Of a stretch of DNA of 64,000 bases, positions 1 to 12,163 are shown piece by piece. The notes under the pieces were generated by a model. That model was given only the letters and a program-made list of their open reading frames with translations, was not told the origin of the DNA and searched no databases. This DNA is from Enoplolaimus lenunculus (Eukaryota > Nematoda > Enoplea > Enoplida > Thoracostomopsidae): assembly GCA_030248215.1 (NCBI GenBank), contig JASANG010001883.1, positions 1-64,000 of the forward strand. The letters are read 5' to 3'. A program made the position numbers and the translations under genes. Every line of letters starts with the position of its first letter. The first letter of the stretch is position 1.

Positions 1-1768
1 ATGTGGGCAAAAGTGTACAAGAATCGCTATTTTTTGTTTAGCTAAGTTGTGCTTCACTTTAGTCTGTCGCCAATGTAGTGAATATGCAAATTAGTGTCGA
101 GATTATAGAAACATAGCGTCAGGTTCCAAGCGGCGCGGCGATCTTTGATCCGCGAGCTCTAGAGTGGCTTTTGTCGAATGACCAATAGCCTAAGCCAAAG
201 CAAAAAATATAGCCGAAAATCTAACTTACTCGTTTTTGTAGTCAAGCCAGAAAACAGGACGGGACGGTGGTAAAACTAACATGGACCGTGATTTCAGTGT
301 CTGAAATCATGCAGATTTAGTTTTCCTATCATATTATATATGTGTATATCAGAGTGCAATCTGTATTCCGTTTCCCACCACCTTCCGGTTCCGGTTGATT
401 TTTTCCAAAACTGAAAATTCCAGTAGTAAAAAGTATTAAATTTTTGTCGTCTTTTAAGATTTAATTAGTATATATATAAAACTTTTCAGTCACTGAAAAA
501 GAACCATCGAAAGCTAAGGTTATATTGCCAATAAAATACAGCAAGAAAGGAAGTTAAAATGATTTTTTCGGTGGCATGCCTTTTTTAAATTCCGTAACCG
601 GTAAATTATAATTCCGGTTGCACCCTGATATATATGCAGTTAATGGATTTAGCAAATTAACGTGATTGAAATTGTTGTAAAATATATTACGGAACTGGAT
701 GTTTTGAAGACTCTCTGTAAAATGTTTCTATCATACAAAAAATCATTTAATAATAAGCTTACAACATCTCCGTAATCCTTTCATCAGGGCTTGCTTGCAG
801 GGTACAGGCTCCGACTCTTTCTAAAAATCGACCTCCGGATTCGATAGAATTGTTGCCGGAATTTCCGGCAAGTTCGGTAGTGCAATTTTGTGTTGTTTTG
901 TAAAAATTGAATCGTTCAGTGACTGGTCTTACTTACTTTTAACTTTTCGTGGAATCTTCAGAAGATAAAGTGTGAGTATATCAAAAATTTCAAAGTGTTT
1001 CATTTTTCTGCAACAGGAAACAATTGAGGCATGCAAATAAGATTTCAAAAACCAGGGTTTTTAAAATTTTAAAGAAAGTATAGTGGCTGCATCAAAATTT
1101 TTAAGATTTCGGCGGAATTTCATGATTTTTTATGTAGAACAATTGCCATATGCCTGTAATGGAAAATTGCTAGATATGGATAAAGTGATTTATAACTTAA
1201 AATATTAAGCATAAAAATAGCTAAAATTCCGGTGCTTTTGCAATAGAAACGGAAAGCGACACAGATTTTTACCGGAAACGGAAACGAACATCCGGTTACG
1301 CGCTGGCTGTCATAAAAGTGCCACTTTTATATCGTGCCTATTTGGTGTGCCGAATTCCTATAAATGTCTTATAAGAAGAATTGGTGTGTTAAATATTGAA
1401 ACTTATTTTTCTAATATTTTCTGAGCCTGTATTGCCAAAATTTTCAATTTGAGCTATATTCCATGCATACGTTTTCACTTTTCACCTACTGCGTTTGTTT
1501 AAGGATTTTGACTTTCGTTAAAAATGACTTTTTCGGTAACAAGTGTTTTTTTTTGTTTTCCGGTTCCGGCATTTTTTTAAACTTTCCGGTTCCGGTGTTT
1601 TATAGTTCTGGTTGCACCCTGATAGCAATTGCATGATATTCTATGCGCCAAACTCTCTATGTGGGACACATCGGCAGAGAAAATGCTGATAAAGTCTCAA
1701 ATTTAAAGATACTAGTTGAGAATTTTTACATTAATATATCCATGGATGTCATGGAGATTGGGGCCCAT
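1..1768. other. Gene-free stretch with decayed hAT-like repeat fragments
   Basis: No coding exon is supported here. The stretch is dominated by fragments rich in the words CCGGTTCCGG and GGTTGCACCCTG, the terminal and subterminal words of the better preserved element at 45964-46342. Besides the copy at 350-627, a left-end-like CAGGGTACAGG lies at 798 and a right-end-like GGTTGCACCCTG ends at 1621. I could not pair these two ends with a target duplication. Confidence 0.6.
350..627. mobile_element. hAT-like MITE, decayed copy
   Basis: The left end CAGAGTGCAATC and right end GGTTGCACCCTG form an imperfect inverted repeat matching the family of 45964-46342. The interior carries CCGGTTCCGG words. 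The flanking 8-mers GTGTATAT and ATATATAT agree at 6 of 8 positions, as for an old hAT-type target duplication. No coding capacity. Confidence 0.5.
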
Positions 1769-1929
1769 GGCCCATGTATAGATCAGGGGCTTTCACTTTT
1801 TCCAGGGTGAAAAACTTACGACAAGGAGTGCATTGCAGCCATTCCTGTATGACGACCTGATTTTTCACCTGTTTGTAGGAAAAATCGCGGGCATAGGTTT
1901 TGCTGCGGAAAAGTGAAAAATTCATAAGC

Positions 1930-2745
1930 CTGCATATTCCCTGGTTCGGTAGGGAAAATCTGTAGTGAAAAGTTTGTTTCGAAAACGGAAAAAGTGGAAA
2001 ATTCAAAAGCTTACATTATTCCTGGGTTAGTAGGGAAAATTTGAAGCATAGGTTTTGGTTGGAAAACGGGAAAAGTGGAAAGTTTAAACGCTTTGATTTT
2101 CCCTTGGTTGATAGGGAAAATCTGTAGTGTAAAAGTTTGTTTAGAAAACGGGAAAAGTGGAAATTTTAAAAGCTTACATTATTCCTGGGTTGGTAGGAAA
2201 AATTTGAAGCATAGGTTTTGGTTGGAAAACGGGAAAAGTGGAAAATTTGAACGTCTTGATTTTCCCTTGGTTGGTAGGGAAAATCTGTAGTGTAAAAGTT
2301 TGTTTAGAAAACGGGAAAAGTGGAAATTTTAAAAGCTTACATTATTCCTGGGTTGGTAGGAAAAATTTGAAGCATAGGTTTTGGTTGGAAAACGGGAAAA
2401 GTGGAAAATTTGAACGTCTTGATTTTCCCTTGGTTGGTAGGGAAAATCTGTAGTGTAAAAGTTTGTTTGGAAAACGGGAAAAGTGGAAATTTTAAAAGCT
2501 TACATTATTCCTGGGTTGGTAGGGAAAATTTGAAGCATAGGTTTTGGTTGGAAAAAGGGAAAAGTGGAAAATTTAAACGCCTACATTTTCCCTGGGTTGG
2601 TAGGAAAATTCTGAAGCATTGGTTTTGTTTTTAAAGCGGGAAAACTGAAAAATGTATACGTCTAGATTTCCCCTTGGTTGGAAGGGAAAATCTAAAGCAT
2701 AGGTTTTGTTTGGAATATGGGAAAAGTAGAAAATTCCAATGGAAC
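1930..2745 (+). repeat. Minisatellite, 163-bp dimeric unit
   Basis: Units repeat at 163-bp spacing (equivalent points at 2075, 2238 and 2401). Each is a dimer of two related sequences of about 81 bp containing AACGGGAAAAGTGGAAA and a TGGTTGGTAGGGAAAA word. Adjacent units are almost identical, so the array expanded recently. It forms the left arm of the foldback element. Confidence 0.85.
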
Positions 2746-3189
2746 GATTTAACAACACATAGCAGATATTTGCTAAAATTAACCATCTCCGGTTCCGGCT
2801 ACTTTTGTTCACTTCCGGCTCCGGATCTGGCATTTTTCACCTCCGGTTGCATCCTACAAACTAACAGGCAATATATTTCGACACTGGTCAAAACAAGAAA
2901 CCGCGGAGCGGAACAGTGCAATGAACAAAATCTACTTTACACAGTTAAACCTGAATGAGCAGAGCATTTACCCGAAATAATACATGACTATTAAATATAT
3001 CAGATAATGATAGTCCAGTACAAGATTGGTCAAAACAAGATACTACCGAGTGGCCCAGTATTATCAGAACATAAGACTGTAACAAAGTCGACGCTTTGAG
3101 TGACGCCTTAAGGTTGTAAAAAAGTTTGAATTTGTTTTAAAGACGTTGTTGGCTAATGGCCAGAAAGCCGAGGAAACATAAATATATCA

Positions 3190-4925
3190 AATTTGGTCGT
3201 CGCTGACTTCTAACCCAGGGTAAATCTAGGTGTTTAAATTTTCCACTTTTCCGATTTTTCAACCAAAACCTATGCTTCATATTTTCCCTACCAACCTAAG
3301 GTGAATCTAGGCCTTTAAATTTTCCACTTTTCCCGTTTTCAACGAAAACCTATGCTTCAGATTTTATTTACCAAGCCAGGGTGTCTAGGCATTAAAATTT
3401 TCAACTTTTCCCGTTTTCTAACCAAAACCTATGCTTCAGATATTCCCCACCAACCCAGGGTAAATCTAGGCATTGAAATTTTCCACTTTTCCCGTTTTCC
3501 AACCAAAACCTATGCTTCAGATTTTCCCTACCAACCGAAGGTAAATCTAGGCCTTTAAATTTTCCACTTTTCCCGTTTTCGAACCAAAACCTATGCTTCA
3601 GATTTTCCCTACCACCCTGAGGTAAATCTAGGCCTTTAAATTTTCCACGTTTCCCGTTTTCCAACCAAAACCTATGCTTCATATTTTTCCTACCAACCTA
3701 AGGTAAATCTAGGCCTTTAAATTTTCCACTCATCCCGTTTTCCAACCAAAACCTATGCCTTACACTTGAATTTTCCACTTTTCCCGTTTTCCAACCGAAA
3801 CCTTTGCTTCAGTTTTTCCTACCAACCCAGCGAAAAAATCTAGGCATTAGAATTTTCCGCTTTTCCCGTTTTCCAACCGAAACCTTTGCTTCAGGTTTTC
3901 CCTACCAACCCAGGATAAAAATCTAGGTATTGGAATTTTCCACTTTTCCCGTTTTCCAACCAAAACCTATGCTTCAGATTTTCCCTACCACCCTGAGGCA
4001 AATCTAGGCCTTTAAATTTTCCACTTATCCCGTTTTCCAACCAAAACCTATGCCTTACACTTGAATTTTCCACTTTTCCCGTTTTCCAACCGAAACCTTT
4101 GCTTCAGGTTTTCCCTACCAACCCAGCGAAAAAATCTAGGCATTAGAATTTTCCACTTTTCCCGTTTTCCAATCGAAACCTTTGCTTCAGGTTTTCCCTA
4201 CCAACCCAGGATAAAAATCTAGGCATTGGAATTTTCCACTTTTCCCGTTTTCCAATCAAAACCTATGCTTCAGATGTTCCCTACCAACTCAGCGAAAAAA
4301 TCCAGGCATTAGAATTTTCCACTTTTCCCGTTTTCCAACCACCGCTTTAGATTTCTTTTACTAACCAAGAAAATATCTAGGCATTTCAATTTTCCACTTT
4401 TCCCGTTTTCCAACTAAAACCTGTGCTTCAGATTTTCCCTACCAACCCAGAATAAAAATCTAGGCATTAGAATTTTCCACTTTTCCCGTTTTCAACCAAA
4501 ACCTATGCTTCAGATTTCCCTACCAACCCAGGGTAAATTAGAGGCATTAAAATTTTCCACTTTTCGCGTTTTCCAACCAAAACCTATGCCCAACGCTTGA
4601 ATTTTCCACTTTTCCCGCTTTTCAACCAAAACCTATTGCTTCAGATATTTCTTACTAACCAAGAAAATATCTAGGCATTTCAATTTTTCACTTTTCCCGT
4701 TTTACAACCAAAACCTATGCTTCTGATTTTCCCTACCACCCAGGGGGAAAAATCTAGGCATTAGAATTTTACACTTTTCCCGTTTTCCAACCAAAACCTA
4801 TGCTTCAGATTTCCCTACCAACCCAGGGGGAAATCTAGGCATTAGAATTTACCACTTTTCCCATTTTCCAACCAAAACCTATGCTTCAGATTTCCCTACC
4901 AACCCAGGGTAACATCTAGGAATAA
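3190..4925 (-). repeat. Minisatellite, inverted arm, about 80-bp unit
   Basis: Same unit as 1930-2745 but on the opposite strand (TTTTCCACTTTTCCCG, then CCAAAACCTATGCTTCAG). About twenty copies are more diverged, and some are shortened or partial. The longer and more diverged right arm shows that the two arms have evolved their copy numbers independently. Confidence 0.85.
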
Positions 4926-5051
4926 AATTTTTTTAATTTTCCTACCAAATCTGCGGAAAATTTAGCCGTCATACAGGAGTGGCTGCGCTGCGCTCCTGGT
5001 TTTAAGTTTTCCACCGTGGAAAACTGGAAGCCCCTGTGCTATACATTGGCC

Positions 5052-7696
5052 GGAACTTCCTGCGGAAAGATGATTTGGACTTTGAGTTTATAAACCTAAA
5101 AGTCAAAGGCTGCGTATTCAAAAAGCTCATGATGTGTAATGTTCTTTCGTCACTTTGAAATCGAATTCTGTATATTAAACAAAACACGGAGTTAAAGTTT
5201 AAAATTTGATGTATACGACGTGTTTTAAAATATATTTTGACTCGCTTTTACTTTGGGCTGTGAAGACATGTACAAGCGATTTCGACAACTAATATACGTA
5301 CATATATCTGCCTGTGCATATGTAAACAGGAACGCATAAGTGTGCGTCGGGTATATTGTGTCCCGGGAAATTGGGACGGCCTTTATAGTAACATGGGCCG
5401 AAGTTCCTATAACTGTATGCGAATAGAGCTCTCCGAATTCGGCTGGTCAACAAAGGCCCGAACCAAGCTATATTAAGGTGCTAAAAATTTTCTGGAGGGG
5501 CGTGCAAAGGTCGGCGATAAGTTACAAGCAAGGTTAAAAAGTTTCTCGGGGGGGGGAGTGGAAGTGTTCCACGGGGCTGGGACCGTGGCCCCTTCTGGTT
5601 ACGGCATGAAACAATGTATGGCACTGTGCTTCAGCTTTCACGGTTCATTCCCTAATAACGTTAATTTTTAGTGACTCCCGTTTCAATTTTCGGAGGATGC
5701 TTTTGTCGGTCTGATACTTGATTTCGCCAATAACAAATAAAATACAAAGTATAGTGAATTCGATGAACCCAAAATCTGTTTTATACGGTTTCCACTTGCA
5801 TTGTTTTAATTGTGGGTTTAAATTGGATAATCAAAAACACACACGGATTTTCCGTACACCAAAGCTGTGTTCGTAACAAGGTTCAGCAAATGTTCATATA
5901 TCAAGAGTGGTCATTCCCATCGTATGCCCATTCGCGAAGCGGTGACCTACATTTCAACCGCCGTTAAAAGATTCGGCATATTCGCAAACAAAGTGTATTA
6001 AACAGACAGGAAAAATAGCGAAAACAGAAACGGATAGTGATGTTTGTTTTATTTCTGGCCATGTGTAGTCAGTAGTATATTTTTAGCTGTGTTTAAAATT
6101 TTGTTGTTTATAAAACAATTTCATTTGTAAAATTCATCTATAACACAAAACTTCATTAAAGCGTGAATCACCAGCGATCTTTAATATACTTGTTTGACTT
6201 CAGGTGCAGGTAAAACGTGGCTCGTAGACAGATCTTATCATCAAGCGATATCGTTTGATCATTTTAACGTCTACGGAGGCAATTAAATAACTAGGTTTGC
6301 GTATGGCGGAATATCATTATGATACTAACAGATATGTGTCACTAGTATCCTTTGACATTACGGGACAATGTAAATAACTACTAAAATATCGTAGCGGGAA
6401 ATTTAAATTTTGGCGGGAAAATTCACATTTCGGCGGATAATTCAAATTTTGGCGGGAAAATTCACATTTCGGCGGATAATTCAAATTTTGGCGGGAAAAT
6501 TCCATTTTTGCAAGAAAATTCACATTATGGCGGGAATATTCAAATTTTGGCAGATATCTTACAAAACTGTATAGTAGCGTATCGTATGATACCCCAATTC
6601 CGCCTTACTGGATATCATATCATATATGCTGATAATTTGGAATATCATATGATATTCACCAATATGTCTGATAGTGTCACGTGACATTCGAACGGTTGTA
6701 TGTTGAGATAACCTATGTACCCGTGCTTTGTATTACAATATCACATGATATTACACTTTTGTCTGTCCATATCATATGATGGTAACAAATTTACACAAAT
6801 TTATGTTGATGTGAATCACCAATTCCTTGCACCTTTTCACGGCTAAGAAATTACAACCATATGAGCCTCATATACACATGCACATGGGAGGCTATACACA
6901 CATGTATGCGTAGAAGCAAAGGCACGGACTGAGCCAGCAAAACCGATTCTATGGCTATATATCCGGTACCTTACACAAGCTCGGTGTGACAGATATTTCG
7001 GGTCTTTTCTGTTATTCCTCCCAGCTGGCGTTTGCCTTCAAATAGTAGGATTTTGAAATTTTTGCATATTTGAGCTCCTCGTGACCTGGTCTGATTGTTC
7101 AAAGTTTAAATTTTGAAAAATTCAATATTTTAACCTCCCGTCCCAAGATCACGCATGTGGACCCAAAAAATTGTCAAGTATAACATTGAAACACGGTAGT
7201 GTTTTCAATATATGTTTCAAGCCTCGAGAATGCACGCTTTTTGAAAGTTTTGCAGAATGTTCTCTGCAGGAAAGCAGAGCTGGAATGAGATAACGTACGT
7301 ATAGAATATCCTAATTAGCCGGTTCGACACCATAAACAAATTGGTCAGCTAAACGTCTCATTTAAGTTGTTATTAAAAGTTTGATTTTTGTAATTTTTCG
7401 AAAAATTGTATTACAAATATATAATTACCATAGCTAGTCGATATTATTGTGTGATGCTAATGGAAACGTGCAATAGATTACGTGTCACTGCGATGTTTGT
7501 TCTACTAAAATTGCTGACTAAGGCAGTAATATTTTGTAATAACCTCTCATGCATTATAGCTTAGAACAGGCTGCTTTTTGGTGGATTGCAATGGGGCAAG
7601 TGTACTCTTTAGACTTATATTTTGTTTAGGCTTAAGCGTACGCTTAGGAGTAGACTTAGCATAAAACGTCACTGTATCCCATGTAAAAGAAAGAAA
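5052..7696. other. Intergenic, repeat-derived, no gene seen
   Basis: No exon is supported. It contains a 39-bp minisatellite (6393-6552), a scatter of near-palindromes of the type ATATCATATGATAT between about 6300 and 6790, and at about 7000-7150 a half copy of the palindromic family described at 28631-29238. A GC-rich fragment near 5460-5600 belongs to a dispersed repeat also visible near 24.15, 29.45 and 39.7 kb. Confidence 0.6.
6393..6552. repeat. Minisatellite, 39-bp unit
   Basis: Alternating GGCGGGAAAATTC and GGCGGATAATTC blocks give a 39-bp period with decay at the right end. Because 39 is a multiple of three the array stays open on the minus strand and mimics a repeat protein; no other evidence supports coding. 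Confidence 0.8.
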
Positions 7697-8564
7697 CTAG
7701 GTAAAAGTGCCCCTAGAAGGGATAGATGTGATATGTTTCGCTTGAATCATGTAAAAGAGTTTAAACAACGGTTAGTTATACCATAGATCAGTAGGTAATG
7801 CTTGTAATATTAGCTCCATAACTTCTATGAAAATAGTTGTCATCTATATCTTTGACGGCTGTCTTTCAGTGTTAACACGCTTGCGGTCAGTGAAACAAGA
7901 AACATATGGGCCCAACGAAATTTCATCTGTTAAGCAATAAATTGACACTATGGGTTTTCAAGGCGTTCTAAAGTACAACTCTAAACATGCAGTTGCTTTT
8001 TAAAAGTTATCTCAATTGAACGCCAGCAGAACATGTTCTTTGAAACATTTAGCAACGTTTGAATTGTATTTTCTAGATGAATAGCTTAAATATGTCACGG
8101 CACATGTCATGGTAAAGATAGCTAAAATAGTCGAGCACGTATGCGTGACATTTTTTATTCGACAATCAATAGACACAATTTGTAATCTTGCAATGTTGAA
8201 ATATTTACTAATCAAGTTTTAGAAACATATTATTTTAAAACTCAAAAATATCCTCTTCAACGAAGAATGCTAGATTAGATCACTTATAAACTAAACATTG
8301 TAAAACCCAACAAACGCTAAAATTAAGCTGATAGGTGATGTCCGCTGGGCCCATATGATTCTTGTTTCACTGACCGCAAGCGTGTCAACACTGAAAGACA
8401 GCCGTCAAAGATATAGATGACAACCATTTTCATAGAAGTTATGGAGCTAATATTATAAGCATTACCTACTGATCTATGGTCTAACTAACTCTTGTTTAAA
8501 CTCTTTTACATGCTTCAAGCGAAACATATCACAATCTGTCCCTTCTAGGGGCACTTTTACCTAG
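7697..8564. mobile_element. Long-TIR MITE, 868 bp
   Basis: The first roughly 225 bp and the last roughly 225 bp are inverted copies with few mismatches, beginning CTAGGTAAAAGTGCCCC and ending in its complement. The interior has no credible coding sequence. Because the ends begin and finish with CTAG, a 4-bp CTAG target duplication cannot be told apart from the terminus itself. Sequence on its right (8565-8750) matches the interior of the 28631-29238 family, and sequence well to its left (7000-7150) matches that family's end, so it may have inserted into an older element. Confidence 0.75.
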
Positions 8565-8987
8565 TCAAATTATATACCATTCGACGTAGCTTGCTGATCT
8601 GTATCGAATGCTGTTAAATTTTCTCACAATCAGACGTGTGGTTAAAGTTGTTGTCAAATAACTGATTTGGCTCACTGTCCACGATTTGGGACGGCAAAAT
8701 CCAAATTAGTCCCGGAATCGAAAACGAAGATCTACTATAGTCAGATTGCCTGGTGAATGAAAATAATGCGATTCAAATTTTTAATCCGGCAGCCGTTAAT
8801 CAGTCGCGAAACTGTTCCCTAATACCAGGAAAATTAGATTTTCAAGAACTCATTACCCTAATCTAAGAAAATGGACCACAGCAATCCGCAATGGACTCGA
8901 AAAGGCTTTTTTCTTTATACAATAGACAGGGTTAAAATTGCTGATTACTGCTTAAACATCCAATGAACATTTATGATTTGAGTTTGC

Positions 8988-9181
8988 GGCCAACGTAAAG
9001 AACAGGGGTGGAACAGTATTATAAGCATATTCCTAAGCCTAATCCTAAGCGTAAAAGCCTAAGCCTACGCCTAAACCTAAGCCTACGGCAAGCAAAAAAA
9101 TTTGTTGAAAGCTTTAAGCTTTACTCTGTTGCAATCCCGCACAGAAAAACGTTCCGCACCTGATCTTTTTACACATGGGCC
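8988..9181. mobile_element. TTAGGC-array hAT-type MITE, 5' of methyltransferase copy 1
   Basis: Begins GGCCAACGTAAAGAACAG and ends CTGATC...ACATGGGCC, with several TAAGCC hexamers between. It is flanked by a perfect 8-bp target duplication GAGTTTGC at 8980-8987 and 9182-9189. It ends 121 bp before the methyltransferase start codon, so it may touch that promoter. Confidence 0.85.
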
Positions 9182-9252
9182 GAGTTTGCGAATATTAATA
9201 TATTAAGCTGATTTTCTGTAACCTTGGTTTTGGCAATGTGCTGAGTACAGTT

Positions 9253-9259
9253 TATAAAA
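9253..9259 (+). promoter_or_regulatory. TATA-box-like element of methyltransferase copy 1
   Basis: TATAAAA lies about 45 bp upstream of the start codon at 9303. The corresponding place before the paralogue (17033-17040) holds the same TATAAAAA followed by AATAAAGTTTC. Conservation between otherwise diverged 5' flanks favours a real core promoter. Its shortness leaves doubt. Confidence 0.45.
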
Positions 9260-9302
9260 AAATAAAGTTTCTCGTTTAGTCAACTGATCATATATCCGAA
9301 AA

Positions 9303-9633
9303 ATGACACGTTCAGCAAGAGTTTTCTTCTGGATTACAATGTTTCTTGCATCTATAATACTTGTTGTATTGGTAAATCACCAATTTGTTGACATTTTGTC
9401 TTCGACTACTGCACAAATACAGCCTCTAACTAACACGGACCTCAAAAGCAGTGTCGAACACGACGTCAACAACAACAACAACCACAACAACAGCAACAAC
9501 AACAACAACAACAACAACAACAACCAGCACTACAACAACAACAACAGCAGCAGCAACAACAACAACAACAACAACAACAACAACCAGCACTACAACAACA
9601 ACAACAGCAGCAGCAACAACAACAACAACAACT

Positions 9634-9682
<49 letters not shown>

Positions 9683-11501
9683 CCAGCACTACAACAACAA
9701 CAACAGCAGCAGCAACAACGACAACAACAGCAACAACAACATTGAATCGACAGTCGAGCGATTAAAAGCCTTTTACAAACACCAATTTGTGAATCGGATG
9801 AAAGCGCTCAAATCGACCAATATGAAATATCGACAAGTATGTAAATCAACTGTACTGGACACAGTACAAGTAATAGTTGTAGCACCGCTTTGAGTTCTTC
9901 CGAGATATGAACGCGCGCTGCTGCGATGCGTCAAGTGTGCGGCACGAGCCGAGCGAAGTGAAGTGAGTACGTGCACGAGAGCATCGTTTTCTGGCTGTGC
10001 AAGTGAATAAAGAACGAGTGCACGCACAAGTGTGGAACGAGTGCGATAGCACGAGTTCTACACGCGTGCGCTGCACGAGTTCTACACGCGTGCGCTGCAC
10101 GAGTTCTACACGCGTGCGCTGCACGAGTTCATGAGTCACGTGCACAGCATGACAGCGATGTCCGAGTGCACCGCGCGCTAAAAGCAAGCTTAACAGCGCG
10201 CGTTTGTATATCGGAAGGCCAAGCCGTGCTACAACGTACTTGTACCACGGTCCCAGAGCGACCAATCTTTGGTTTCTTGAATAAACTGACTATTATTTAG
10301 CGTGGCCCCACAGCAGAGGGTACGGGGTTGCTCAGATCTTCTAGAAAATTTCTCTCCTCTAGAAAAATTTAACACCCACTTGTAAGACCATAGAACTCCT
10401 GACACGCCACTTCTAAAATGGCTTTCCAGTGCAAATACTTTTTAAATAACATTCTGTACCCTTAAAATGAATGTTTTTAATGTACACTGCAAAAAATGGT
10501 GAGTCAAATTGTCTCTCTCCGAAATGAGCTTTACGGGACTACACAAACTGAGTCATATTTGATACCGACAGATTCAAATTCGACTCACTTAGTCGCACGT
10601 TTGACTCACGTAGAGTTGAATTTAACTCGACATATTGTGTAGTCCCGTACATCCTATTTCGGAGATAGTCAGTTTGATTCACCATTTTTTGCAGTGTAGG
10701 GCATTTGTTAAGAAAAGCTGTGACAATTTCGGTTCTTAAATAAATTTTACGCAAATCGTTTTAATATGACTGTAAGCTTTGTTGTTGTGTAGCATGAGAT
10801 TAATAGCGGAGTTCTACAGGAAAAATTCAAAAAATTTTCAGATAGCATTAGTACCCCAAGTGATATGTCCCGGAATTACGCGTGTGGGTACGGTTAGTGA
10901 CGGTGGAAAATACGTTTGTTCCCCGTGGGCAATGCCTCCAGGGTGCACAATCTATTCGATGGGTTTGAAAAATCAAGTAACCTTCGACCAAGAATTGATG
11001 GATATTTCAATTCAGACTCACGGCGAGGCTAAGGCTTGCAATTTATTTGGCTTTGAAATGAACACTGCTATTGATAAAATCTACGATGGAGTGCCGCGTG
11101 CACGTGCGTTTCAGTATGAAATTGCTAAAGTTTCAAATTCGTCTACTATGCCTGAACGCATTTCGATCCAAGATTTGATGTCTCGGCTCGGACATAATTT
11201 TGTTGACATCCTTAAAATTGACATAGAACGTGCTGAATATGACGCTCTTGGAGAAATTTTGCGTGAAAAAGTCAATCCGGCCACGAATGGGTTTACGTGC
11301 CAAATTTTGATCGAAATTCACGAAACACAACAGCGCACTGTTGTACTATTGCAACAACTGGAAACTGCAGGTTACTATTTATTTTCAAAAGAGCCGAATC
11401 CGTTTTGTTCGAGTTGCGTCGAATATTCATTTATTCATGAATCTTGCCGTGAACGCTATGGTGTTTCGAAGCCGTTTGTGCTATTTTTTCACAAAATTTG
11501 A
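9303..11501 (+). CDS. FkbM-type methyltransferase, membrane-anchored (copy 1)
   Basis: Two exons, 9303-9836 and 10842-11501, joined in phase 0 (CAA|GTATGT ... TTTTCAG|ATA), give 397 residues. Residues about 7-28 form a single hydrophobic segment after a short basic N-terminus, the layout of a type II signal anchor. A long asparagine-rich stalk encoded by an AAC microsatellite follows. The catalytic-type domain lies in exon 2: GTVSDGGKYVC (about 194-204) and VDILKIDIERAEYDAL (about 299-314), which matches the FkbM/Methyltransf_21 signature LKIDxExAEY. From the family, it probably methylates a glycan or other small acceptor in the secretory pathway using S-adenosylmethionine; the substrate is unknown. 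METTL24-like is a possible alternative label. A younger TA-flanked MITE sits in the intron. The start ATG has the same CGAAAAATG context as the paralogue. Confidence 0.75.
9465..9743 (+). repeat. Coding AAC microsatellite (polyasparagine stalk)
   Basis: Imperfect AAC repeats are interrupted by three copies of an AACCAGCACTAC / AGCAGCAGC block, so the tract grew as a compound minisatellite as well as by AAC slippage. It encodes asparagine-rich sequence with NQHYNN and SSSN punctuation. The paralogue has only about nine asparagine codons here. The antisense frame reads as polyvaline and is not a gene. Confidence 0.9.
10050..10130. repeat. 24-bp intronic VNTR, three units
   Basis: Three perfect tandem copies of a 24-bp unit (CACGAGTTCTACACGCGTGC plus four bases) and a 9-bp partial lie in the methyltransferase intron. 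The paralogue intron has seven copies in the same place (17587-17763). The 24-bp period keeps antisense frames open and creates a spurious repeat peptide. Confidence 0.9.
10485..10696. mobile_element. TA-flanked MITE (Tc1/mariner-type) in methyltransferase intron
   Basis: 212 bp with inverted ends CACTGCAAAAAATGGTGA, the match extending about 60 bp, flanked by TA on both sides (10483-10484 and 10697-10698). The homologous intron of the paralogue reads straight through as AATGTAGGGCAT near 18640, an empty site that fixes both borders. The insertion therefore postdates the split of this allele from the donor of the shared tract. Confidence 0.9.
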
Positions 11502-11879
11502 ACCTAAAACTTTTGAATATTAATAATATATATCGTTGTTTAAATAGTGTATGCCAAACAGAGCAGCAACTACGATTGCGGACAGAAGTGTACGAGTACC
11601 CTACGACATTTATATATTAATGCTGGATCGCCCTACATACGTGTTTTAGGCACCGTTCCAGCAGAAGTAAACGTTTGTTTTAACAGTATATACAGATCGT
11701 TCTACAAAGAATTTAATAGATTTAAATTTACTGTTAGAAGATTTGGTGAACTTAACACATAGGTTAACGAATGTTTTGATATAGTATACACTTTGTGAAA
11801 ACGTATTAAACCGCTCCATTTTAGGAAAGTTGCACATTGTTGCAAGTACAGTGTAACGATTATTGGCTATAGCCTTAAT

Positions 11880-12104
11880 GGTCCATGTATAGAACAGGGC
11901 CGGATCGTTTTCCGGAGGGGCTATAATAGAGTTAGTTTAAGTTTTAGACTATTTTTTGCTTAGGCTTAGGCTTAGATTTGGTTTAGGCTTTGGAATAGGC
12001 TCATCTATATTCTTAGGCTTAGGCTTAAGCTTAGGCTTAGGCTTACGCATAGGCTTACAAATATGCTTTATACTACTGTTCCAGCCCTGTTCTATACATG
12101 CGCC
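11880..12104. mobile_element. TTAGGC-array hAT-type MITE
   Basis: Begins GGTCCATGTATAGAACAG and ends with CTGTTCTATACATGCGCC, with runs of CTTAGG hexamers inside. The flanks GCCTTAAT (11872-11879) and GCCTTGAT (12105-12112) are an 8-bp target duplication with one change. Confidence 0.85.
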
Positions 12105-12163
12105 GCCTTGATGATAGCAGAATTTTCTTTTATTCTTCTGTTATTATTTTTCTTGCTTTTATG

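Larger units (their letters stand above)
1769..5051. mobile_element. Foldback element with inverted minisatellite arms
   Basis: The outer ends are inverted repeats of at least 100 bp. The left begins GGCCCATGTATAGATCAG; the reverse complement of the right begins GGCCAATGTATAGCACAG. Both continue through matching sequence that includes a CTCCTGTATGACG-type block. Inside the ends each arm is a tandem minisatellite: 1930-2745 in one orientation and 3190-4925 in the other, separated by about 440 bp containing a CCGGTTCCGG-rich hAT-like fragment (2785-2858). This is the architecture of foldback elements such as Drosophila FB. The terminal motif is also that of the TTAGGC-array MITEs in this window, which suggests mobilisation by the same transposase. 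No convincing target duplication was found, and the open frames inside are minisatellite artefacts. Confidence 0.7.

Noticed and set aside
2075-2634. Three overlapping open frames encoding a repeated glycine/lysine-rich peptide
   Set aside because: They are offset readings of the 163-bp minisatellite, with frames ending in each unit; the pattern follows DNA period, not protein selection.
9426-9689. Polyvaline and polythreonine frames over the AAC tract
   Set aside because: Other-frame readings of the asparagine codons of the methyltransferase.
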